A stretch of DNA of 15,340 nt from JADJNW01 sp964517145. Its GTDB lineage: Bacteria > Bacteroidota > Bacteroidia > Chitinophagales > Saprospiraceae. The stretch is taken from positions 1 to 15,340 of the forward strand of contig CAZFBN010000135.1 in the NCBI GenBank assembly GCA_964517145.1, read 5' to 3'. Position numbers and translations under genes: made by a program. Under the pieces are notes generated by a model. It did not search any database, was not told the DNA's origin, and saw only the letters and a program-made list of their open reading frames with translations. Shown piece after piece: positions 1 to 6,920 of the stretch (position 1 is the stretch's first letter; the number at the start of each line of letters is the position of its first letter).

Positions 1-38
1 AGCTTAGTTTGAAAAGATATTACGATTTTTCATTAATT

Positions 39-3000
39 TTAAACAAGCTCAATATGTGCATTTAACAAAATACCATCTTTATCAATTCTAAATAAAAAAG
101 ACGATAAACTATCAGAATGAGCAACTACTGTTGAATCATAGGTTAGCGTTCCTTGAAAAACGCCTCCTAGGGTTATATTATAGCCTTCTGAAGAAAGATG
201 TTTGATATTAAAAGAAGTATCAGCGGAAATAGAATTAACCCAGGCTACTGCTGTATCTTCAAAGGCTAGTTCAGATTCTTGATCTTTTAATATTTGCCTT
301 ACATAAATCAAATGTTCATAATCCCAATCTTCTATAGAGTATTCTATTGTCGAAGTTATATCCTTACTAATTTTATCTTCAGCATCATCATACTTGTAGT
401 AAATTCTATCATTACCATTTTTTACTATACCTCTTGGTATAGGAAGTTCTGCATATTTAGCAATTCCAAAATTTTGTAATACTTCATTTTGGAAGGTATC
501 TAGTACAATTTTAGGGTATAAATCTTCTTCTGTTGATTCAGGTAATAAAGGATTGACAGAAGGGCAGGTAACGCCTTTAGGAAAAAGAAGTTTAACTACA
601 TTTTTTGCCGCTTGGAAGGTAAACTCTGCCCCTTCTACAAATGGAATTTTAACAACATCTAAGACTTCTCCTGCTGCATCTCTAACTTCTCCAAAAACAT
701 TTTTAAAAAAATCTTCTACTTTGCTAAATGTTTCTTTAGTGTTTTCCCATGTTTTATCTAATTCAAAAGTTAAACCTGGACCAGGAGGATCGCAATTTGA
801 AATAATTTTTATGTCAGGGCTACAAAACTGTCCAACCCCAACTCCGATACCTACACTTTCACACATGATTTTATATCCTACAATATTACCATTTTCATCT
901 CTAATTGCAGAAGGGTCACAAGTTTCTCCAATTTTAGTTACGCCATCACAGGCAAAAATATCAGCATTACATTGTATAAAAGCACGATTGTCTCCAATAT
1001 ATTGAAGCGTATTAGCGCAGTAAGTTACGGTAGCGCATTTTGCTTCTGGATCATCTCCATGCAACTCCAAAAATTGTCCGAGCCCAGTGGATATTATGGT
1101 AGGAAGTTGCCCTTTTAGGGCATTATATAAAAGATATAACTCGTAAACATTACCAGTGCGAACCTCACAATTATTTACAGCATCAGGACGACTACCTTCA
1201 AACCCAGGGTCTTTATCGCTATCCCAACAAGCTAAATAAGAATTATCTACAACGAAGAGTAACTGAGGACATCTTACTAGAGTACAATCATCATCACCGG
1301 GAATAATCTCTTTGGGCTCATCCGCAGTATATCTATCTGGCTTACCATTAAAAAGTCCATGAAGACGAGGGGCAACAGGAACACTTGTTATAAAAGACAA
1401 ATCCCCTGTACAATAAAGCACTTTCCTACAAGCATGAGCATCTCCAAGTTTTCCTGATAGAGCATTCCATTCGTCTATCAAACCAGCGTTTATTAAAATA
1501 TATTGATATTCTCTCGCATATACCCATTTTGTATCAAATTTTTTAATTCCTACATTTAAATCTCCGCAATACATGGGGGCTTTACATTCTGGATATGCAC
1601 CAAAAAAATTGCTTCCAGCTTCTTCCCATGCAATTTTAGCCTCTTCATGAAAATAGAATTCTTCCCCAAAATCTATATTACTGCAATTTTGTTCATAATA
1701 ACATATCCCTGCTAGTCGATCAACATGATGGAATTCTCTATTAATTTCTTTTTCATCTAATTGAAAGCTAAAATTGAATGTGCAAGTTCCTATATTAATA
1801 TTAATAGTGTAGGATTGTTGCCCATAAAGGCTTCCAATTTCAGTGATGATGTTATTTGTTCCTTGTACATGAGTAGGAATTTGTAAATCATTGAATTCAA
1901 CTGATACTTGTTCTCCTAAAGGATTAGGAATAGAAACCACTACACTGCCATCATTAAAACCTGTGCAAGGCAGATTTTTTTTAATTATAAAGATGTTCTC
2001 TAAATTTTCATTAGTATTACACCGCAGTATATGTTTGGTAAGCTCCAAAGTATGACAACCATTCGATATAATAGCTCTTACTGCATTGTGTGGGTAATTA
2101 CTAGGCAGAATTATTTTTCCCCCATATCCTACTATATTATCCTGCACAGGTTCTTTCCAGATAATGGAATAGTTACTTGGAAAAGTCTCGGTAAATAATT
2201 CATAATTTTCACTAATTTGTATCTGAAATTCAAATGATCGAGTAGGGTCTAATGCAGAACCACCAACAATTATAGCATCAAAACTCGCTACATCTATACA
2301 ACCTTCCACTTCAAATTCCCTTACAATCTTGCACCCTGTTGCATTATTAGTCACGGTCACAGTATATACATCTGGCGTTAATCCATTGATGGTTGGAGCA
2401 GTTGCATTGTTATCCCATTGATAACTATAACTTCCAGGTACAGTCGGTTGGACGGCGATACTCCCGAATTCTTGCTCGGAAGTGGTATGACTAATGGCAG
2501 TAGCTACCACATCAAAAACTAAGGCTGGGTCAGCTACTACCTTGAAAGTCTTGACCACGGAAGTACGGCAATAATCCGTTACTGTAACTTGGTAATCACC
2601 CGGTTCTAAATTTTCTCTTTGACTGAAAGGTGCTGAATTCTCCCAGCTTATTTGATACGGTTCATAATGAGCATCCGAAGGGAATGGTACACCTCCATTT
2701 ATTTGAAGGTGGATCTTTCCAGTTGGATTTTCAGGACAAGTTTTGGTTATAATACCTTCTACTTGTAGCGGTGCACTTGCTGTTAAAGCAGGTACGGTGT
2801 AAGTTCTGACAATGTCTCCACAAGCATGGGTGTCATCGCTAATAGTAACGCTGTAATTTCCTGGAGCAAGTCCAGTAGCAGCATATTCAACTACCCCACT
2901 TGCATCATCGAGCGTTGCCCAGTTGAAAGTATATGTTTTAGGAGGCGAGGTAGGTGCATTTTCATAAACAAACAATGCAATAGCTCCCACTGAATTATCC

Positions 3001-5075
3001 GTACAGCTTGGCAATATATCACTATATATCTGCGGCTCATCCTGTCCTATTAACTCTATTTCAAAAATACTAGTACAACCCACCAGGTCAGTAATACTAA
3101 GGGTATAAATACCAGAGGAAAGATTTGTTATATGCCCTCGACCGGGGTCTCCGTTACTCCAGTCCCAATCATAATCAGTAGGGGTATTTATTGTTCCGCC
3201 GACAGGTCCTCCAAATCTAAAATATATTTCTCCATCTGTAGCACCGCATGAAGATGGATGGCTAATGGCTTGCTCAACATTTTCCAGGTAAATAACAGGA
3301 TTCTGTTGAATAGTAACACTACTTGTTGTTATACAACCATTTCCATCCGTAATACTTACCGTATAATTTCCGGCAGCTACATTTTGAATATCATCTGTGA
3401 CAGCTCCATTACTCCATCGATATTGATATGTCCCTATCGGAGAAACGTTTATATCCAACAAGCTACCAGCGCCATCTGGCGCACAAGCAGGCTTATTTTG
3501 AGTAGCTTGTACGGTGAGGCTGTTAGACACATTTGTAATGGTACGACAAGTAATTGCCGTTTGTCCACACTGGTCTGTAACGGTAACACAATATTCTCCT
3601 ATTGCAAGATTGTTGATTTGAGCTGTATTTGCAGTAAATCCACCTTCACCGCTCCAACTGTAAGTGTAAGGCGATTTCCCAAAATTAGCTGTTACATTTA
3701 GAGAACCTGCTTGGGTAGAACCACAATAATTCTGTACTTCCACATTCTGAATCGCCAATGAGGGAATATTAGAATTTGGTACATTGATACATTCCGTTTT
3801 CGACGCGCCACAAGCATCTATTACCGTTATTGCATAACAATTGCCAGGGGTAAGGTTAGTGGCACAGTTACCAATCTGCCCATTTTCCCATTGGAAAGTA
3901 TAAGTGCCGCTTCCGCCATTATTGACCTGAATACAGACATCCGCCAGATTATCGCAATTATATTGGACATTCGTAGTCGCTATACTAAAAGCAGTAGAAA
4001 TACAGGAGGTTTGTACGACGTGTGCATTATCTGTTCCAGCATTAGGTTTGGGATTCCAGGTACAGTTTTGCCCTAAAGTGGGCAAGGAAGCGCAGCGGGT
4101 AAAATCGCTACTGAGCTGTCGCAATTTCAACAATTTATCACCTCTACTATCTTCCCCAACGAAATCAATGGGCATCTCAATACCATTGGCAGTAATCATA
4201 CCTGCTGATACATTGGTCGGAAAATTGAAGGTCCAGGTCGCACCTCCACCTGATCCAGCAGATTGTGCTCCACCTATACTGGGTAAAGTCGCTGTCAAAG
4301 TGCTCAAGGCTTTACTTGCAGTGGCGATCACTTCCATCGTTGCCTGCCCATTCTTTATAGCATCATACAACTCCTGCGTGATGGGTTTTGTATCACCTTG
4401 ATACTTCAGGCAGTTGGGTGCAGAAGAACCCCACGCTCCTTCATAGATGAGCGTCCTTACAGCATTCACCGTTACATACACTTCTACTTTTTGAATATAA
4501 GGATATATGGCATCTTCCCCCGTAGGTGTGGTGGATATGGGTGTGGTGGTGCTCGCTCTACAGCCGTTCGCATCTACAACAGTTACTTGATAATCATCGG
4601 GAGGAAGATTACTAATGTTTTGGTCGAGGCTAGCATAAGTACCTGCCACATTGCGCCACTTATACTTATAAGGAGGTGTTCCATTCTGCGGGGTAAAAGA
4701 GATCGCTCCACCTCCGGTGGTACAGGAAGGAATAACACTTGGCACTGCCTCTAATGAACAACCTAAAGTGGTATTAATTGTTTTTTCACATCTGTAGGAA
4801 TTGGTGACAATGATCTCATAAGCACCATCACACAACCCATTGAGGACAATTTGTCCACTAACTCCGTCAAGATTACGATAGGTGGGACCTATCAATTCTA
4901 CCTGGAATGGACCTGCTGTGCCTTCGGCAAGCAATGTAATACTTCCATCACACACAATATCCGAACTAGAAGCCCTCTTGGATACAATATCAATGGTAGC
5001 AAAGGCAGCATAGCTAAAGCATAAAAATAACACTACGAACAACTGCCGAAGATGTGAAGTAGAAAAACGACTCAT
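39..5075 (-). CDS. Giant SprB-repeat surface protein with Cys-rich region
   Basis: This 1678-residue protein starts with a signal peptide (1 to about 26, ending Y-A-A-F-A). About ten SprB/Ig-like units follow, with the classic P-Y-x-Y-x-W, N-L-x-x-G-x-Y-x-V-x-V-x-D and G-C pattern. A non-repeat domain (about 185-350) sits between early units. After about residue 1110 comes a Cys-rich region with three C-x5-C elements, then a charged helical stretch (about 1432-1477). The last 67 residues resemble one blade of a repeat beta-propeller (G-G-V-F-Q-G-T, F-L-F-R-I-D-K-D-G). No type IX secretion C-terminal domain or known toxin domain is seen. SprB-family proteins act as surface adhesins in gliding bacteria. 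Here the protein could be a partner or receptor-binding arm of the toxin system, or itself carry an unrecognised effector. The stop (TAA at 39-41) is inside the window, so the gene is complete. Confidence 0.88.
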   Translation of the reverse strand: MSRFSTSHLRQLFVVLFLCFSYAAFATIDIVSKRASSSDIVCDGSITLLAEGTAGPFQVELIGPTYRNLDGVSGQIVLNGLCDGAYEIIVTNSYRCEKTINTTLGCSLEAVPSVIPSCTTGGGAISFTPQNGTPPYKYKWRNVAGTYASLDQNISNLPPDDYQVTVVDANGCRASTTTPISTTPTGEDAIYPYIQKVEVYVTVNAVRTLIYEGAWGSSAPNCLKYQGDTKPITQELYDAIKNGQATMEVIATASKALSTLTATLPSIGGAQSAGSGGGATWTFNFPTNVSAGMITANGIEMPIDFVGEDSRGDKLLKLRQLSSDFTRCASLPTLGQNCTWNPKPNAGTDNAHVVQTSCISTAFSIATTNVQYNCDNLADVCIQVNNGGSGTYTFQWENGQIGNCATNLTPGNCYAITVIDACGASKTECINVPNSNIPSLAIQNVEVQNYCGSTQAGSLNVTANFGKSPYTYSWSGEGGFTANTAQINNLAIGEYCVTVTDQCGQTAITCRTITNVSNSLTVQATQNKPACAPDGAGSLLDINVSPIGTYQYRWSNGAVTDDIQNVAAGNYTVSITDGNGCITTSSVTIQQNPVIYLENVEQAISHPSSCGATDGEIYFRFGGPVGGTINTPTDYDWDWSNGDPGRGHITNLSSGIYTLSITDLVGCTSIFEIELIGQDEPQIYSDILPSCTDNSVGAIALFVYENAPTSPPKTYTFNWATLDDASGVVEYAATGLAPGNYSVTISDDTHACGDIVRTYTVPALTASAPLQVEGIITKTCPENPTGKIHLQINGGVPFPSDAHYEPYQISWENSAPFSQRENLEPGDYQVTVTDYCRTSVVKTFKVVADPALVFDVVATAISHTTSEQEFGSIAVQPTVPGSYSYQWDNNATAPTINGLTPDVYTVTVTNNATGCKIVREFEVEGCIDVASFDAIIVGGSALDPTRSFEFQIQISENYELFTETFPSNYSIIWKEPVQDNIVGYGGKIILPSNYPHNAVRAIISNGCHTLELTKHILRCNTNENLENIFIIKKNLPCTGFNDGSVVVSIPNPLGEQVSVEFNDLQIPTHVQGTNNIITEIGSLYGQQSYTININIGTCTFNFSFQLDEKEINREFHHVDRLAGICYYEQNCSNIDFGEEFYFHEEAKIAWEEAGSNFFGAYPECKAPMYCGDLNVGIKKFDTKWVYAREYQYILINAGLIDEWNALSGKLGDAHACRKVLYCTGDLSFITSVPVAPRLHGLFNGKPDRYTADEPKEIIPGDDDCTLVRCPQLLFVVDNSYLACWDSDKDPGFEGSRPDAVNNCEVRTGNVYELYLLYNALKGQLPTIISTGLGQFLELHGDDPEAKCATVTYCANTLQYIGDNRAFIQCNADIFACDGVTKIGETCDPSAIRDENGNIVGYKIMCESVGIGVGVGQFCSPDIKIISNCDPPGPGLTFELDKTWENTKETFSKVEDFFKNVFGEVRDAAGEVLDVVKIPFVEGAEFTFQAAKNVVKLLFPKGVTCPSVNPLLPESTEEDLYPKIVLDTFQNEVLQNFGIAKYAELPIPRGIVKNGNDRIYYKYDDAEDKISKDITSTIEYSIEDWDYEHLIYVRQILKDQESELAFEDTAVAWVNSISADTSFNIKHLSSEGYNITLGGVFQGTLTYDSTVVAHSDSLSSFLFRIDKDGILLNAHIELV
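42..242 (-). other. Single beta-propeller-blade-like C-terminus
   Basis: Residues 1612-1678 match the pattern of one blade of the secreted beta-propeller repeats found in Bacteroidota: an initial W, then L-G-G-V-F-Q-G-T-L-T-Y, then F-L-F-R-I-D-K-D-G-I-L-L-N-A. Such blades normally come in runs of six to eight. Only one is present before the stop, and no continuation appears in any frame of the 38 bases that follow. Confidence 0.45.
1017..1586 (-). repeat. Cys-rich region with three C-x5-C elements
   Basis: Within residues 1164-1353 of the second giant protein, three elements share the pattern C-x-x-x-x-Y-C: C1164 to C1170, C1216 to C1222 and C1347 to C1353. Nearby are a C-x4-C pair (C-T-L-V-R-C) and, upstream, a C-x5-C (C-Y-Y-E-Q-N-C). 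The spacing suggests disulfide-linked modules of a secreted domain. Family not recognised. Confidence 0.45.
4026..4523 (-). other. Non-repeat domain between SprB units of the second giant protein
   Basis: Residues about 185-350 do not follow the SprB pattern. They contain a strand-like Q-K-V-E-V-Y-V-T-V-N-A-V-R-T-L-I-Y-E-G-A-W, a glycine-rich A-G-S-G-G-G-A-T-W-T-F-N-F-P and a K-L-L-K-L-R-Q-L-S-S-D-F segment. I do not recognise the fold. It is probably a separate secreted domain carried on the stalk. Confidence 0.45.
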
Positions 5076-5109
5076 CTGGTTTTCTTTTTATTTTTTGAAT
5101 AATTGAGTT

Positions 5110-5640
5110 CTATTTCTTATTAAATCGGTAACCGATTTTTCCGCTGATAATTAAATTAATATTCGCATCGGTGCCTTCAAATACATCTTCGAGGAAAAGC
5201 ACCCGCGCGCCAAATTCTATTATAAATCGTTCCTTGACCAATACTTTTATACCCGGTTCAATCCCTACCCCCAGCGCATTACTGGGTTTTTCTATTTCTT
5301 GTTTTCCGACAGCGCGAGAAAGGATGGTATAATAATCTGCCACTGCCCCCACAAAAAAGCGATCGCCGCCATACCTGGGCTTGAAATAGTATTTTCCGGA
5401 TAGATAGGTGTTGACATATTTGATTGTAACCGTCTGATTATAGGTATTGCTAATATAGTTGTAAGGTACATAGCCTACACCTGCCTCTATACCCCACTTG
5501 GGTGCCAGCAAATACTCGCCCGATAATCCGATCGCCGACTCAAAGACGCCCAGTACATTCGCTTTAAGCTCCAGGATGCCTTGCGCCTTGGCGCTGGCGA
5601 TAGCTAGTACGATGCAACAGAGAAGAAGGAGGTTTTTCAT
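5110..5640 (-). CDS. Small secreted outer-membrane beta-barrel-like protein
   Basis: This 176-residue protein has a clear signal peptide (1 to about 20, ending A-K-A-Q). The mature part alternates hydrophobic and polar residues in strands such as G-I-E-A-G-V-G-Y-V-P-Y and Y-L-S-G-K-Y-Y-F, and ends in G-Y-R-F-N-K-K, with an aromatic residue near the C-terminus as in outer-membrane barrels. Size suits an eight-stranded barrel of the OmpW/DUF3575-like type; I cannot name the family. It lies between the immunity-like genes and the second giant protein, with only 34 bases to the latter, so it may anchor or help display a surface protein (inference). It is too short for the PorP/SprF proteins that accompany SprB. 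Confidence 0.75.
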   Translation of the reverse strand: MKNLLLLCCIVLAIASAKAQGILELKANVLGVFESAIGLSGEYLLAPKWGIEAGVGYVPYNYISNTYNQTVTIKYVNTYLSGKYYFKPRYGGDRFFVGAVADYYTILSRAVGKQEIEKPSNALGVGIEPGIKVLVKERFIIEFGARVLFLEDVFEGTDANINLIISGKIGYRFNKK

Positions 5641-5726
5641 TTTTGTTATATCTTTACTACTGCTTACAATTGTCGCTTTGCAGCAGTGTTTTCTACTTAT
5701 GCAGTACTTGGGTGATTGATGACATA

Positions 5727-6566
5727 TTAACTAAACATTGTTTGCAATTTTTCATCAATTTCTATTAAATAGGGCTTGCCATAAGCTCCATTTTCCAATT
5801 CTTCATACATCCATTGTGGCAAATCTTGCTGAATTTCTGAACATAATGACCCAGCCCCAAGTGCAATTGCTGCGACCGTATCTACATCACCTGTAAAATT
5901 GATACAGTCTTTTAGCAATTCTTTCATACTATTCTTTCGTTTTAGGGCGGTAATTGCCGCTCGCACACTTTCTATACCGTTTGCAGCTACAGGTGCAGTC
6001 CAATCTTCATTCCAATCACCCTCTATTTTTGAATCAATATATTTTCCAATTTTGACTTTTGCCTCTTTTTCATATAAGAAATAATGCGACATCAATGCTG
6101 CTGCTTGAGCAGCTTTAATCCCATTGGTTGAATTGTGTGTTAATTTCGCTTGTATTGCAGCCTTTTCAAGTACTTCTTGACTATCTCTGTAAAAGCCGAT
6201 CGGTCCTGCTCGCATTGCTGCTCCGTTACTGTCACTATTTGCATTAATTTGATAAATAAACTCCTTCCCATTATTACAAGTGTTTAATAGCTTAAACATG
6301 CGCGAAGAGTATCCCTCTCTTTTATCTCTGCCAAACACTTCTAAGAATTTATTCGCTATTATCTCATCTTCCCATTCTACGCCTTCGATTATCAGTTCAG
6401 CTATTGCCAACGTCATTTGTGTATCGTCCGAATATTTCTTAAACAATGACTTATACTTCTGATGAGGATAAAATTGTGTCAGATGATTGTGTTCAATAAC
6501 AAAATCTCGTGATGCAAATTCAAATCCCACCCCATAAGCATCTCCAATGGCTGTTTCAATTAGCAT
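5727..6566 (-). CDS. ADP-ribosylglycohydrolase (DraG/ARH family), probable enzymatic immunity
   Basis: This 279-residue enzyme should cleave ADP-ribose from modified protein side chains, using two magnesium ions. The key motifs are visible and intact: G-D-A-Y-G (8-12), S-D-D-T (46-49) in place of the T-D-D-T metal site, and T-G-D-V-D-T-V-A-A-I-A-L-G (from 225) with D227, D229 and T230. Length and motif order fit the family. There is no signal peptide, so it acts in the cytoplasm. The first in-frame ATG after the upstream TGA (6591-6593) puts the enzyme start only seven residues before G-D-A-Y-G, so there is no long N-terminal extension. Placement two genes after an ART toxin makes reversal of self-intoxication the likely role. 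A housekeeping role is less likely given the context. Confidence 0.9.
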   Translation of the reverse strand: MLIETAIGDAYGVGFEFASRDFVIEHNHLTQFYPHQKYKSLFKKYSDDTQMTLAIAELIIEGVEWEDEIIANKFLEVFGRDKREGYSSRMFKLLNTCNNGKEFIYQINANSDSNGAAMRAGPIGFYRDSQEVLEKAAIQAKLTHNSTNGIKAAQAAALMSHYFLYEKEAKVKIGKYIDSKIEGDWNEDWTAPVAANGIESVRAAITALKRKNSMKELLKDCINFTGDVDTVAAIALGAGSLCSEIQQDLPQWMYEELENGAYGKPYLIEIDEKLQTMFS

Positions 6567-6574
6567 AAATTCTT

Positions 6575-6910
6575 TTATTTTTTCAGCGCCTCATAAACAT
6601 CCTCTTCCTTCACAGTAAGGTGTTTAATAATATGAGGTAGTAATTCATCTATTTCAGGCTCGTGCTTTTTCCAAATTTCATAATCAGCCTTAGAAAAAAC
6701 TGCCATTTCATCCACACCTGATTCCCCATTCCAACGCATTTGGCTATGGAGCCTACCTGTCCAGTATTTGACTTTTTCTTCGAATATCATTTTGTTATAT
6801 CTTTCTTCCCTAAAAAAATTAGAATATTCATCCAAAATAAATGATACTTCTTTAAATTTTTTTTCTTTAATTAACTTACTTATAATTTGATTAACCTCAT
6901 TGCTATCCAT
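6575..6910 (-). CDS. Small orphan protein, candidate immunity protein
   Basis: I do not recognise this 111-residue family. It has no signal peptide or membrane segment, so it should stay in the cytoplasm. It appears mostly helical, with charged amphipathic stretches at both ends and a middle part holding K-Y-W-T-G-R-L-H-S-Q-M-R-W-N-G-E-S-G. Its ATG lies 10 bases after the toxin stop, and its own stop lies 8 bases before the ADP-ribosylglycohydrolase start, so the three genes are probably co-translated. Small cytosolic proteins directly after a polymorphic toxin gene are usually its immunity protein. Here it may bind and block the ART active site, while the next gene reverses the modification. 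It could instead be a chaperone. The DNA is very A+T-rich (10 G/C in the 60 bases 6841-6900). Confidence 0.75.
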   Translation of the reverse strand: MDSNEVNQIISKLIKEKKFKEVSFILDEYSNFFREERYNKMIFEEKVKYWTGRLHSQMRWNGESGVDEMAVFSKADYEIWKKHEPEIDELLPHIIKHLTVKEEDVYEALKK

Positions 6911-6920
6911 AAATATAAAA

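Noticed and set aside
4..33. Nine-codon reading frame on the minus strand after the second giant gene
   Set aside because: Too short, lacks any supporting motif, and shows no continuation of the propeller blade.
553..1005. 150-residue plus-strand reading frame
   Set aside because: Antisense shadow of the second giant gene; low-complexity Ser/Thr/Pro-rich translation.
5641..5726. Internal promoter or terminator between the hydrolase and barrel genes
   Set aside because: Only a 6-base inverted repeat with a 17-base loop and no TTTG/TAnnTTTG pair was found, so it is not supportable. A separate promoter here cannot be excluded.
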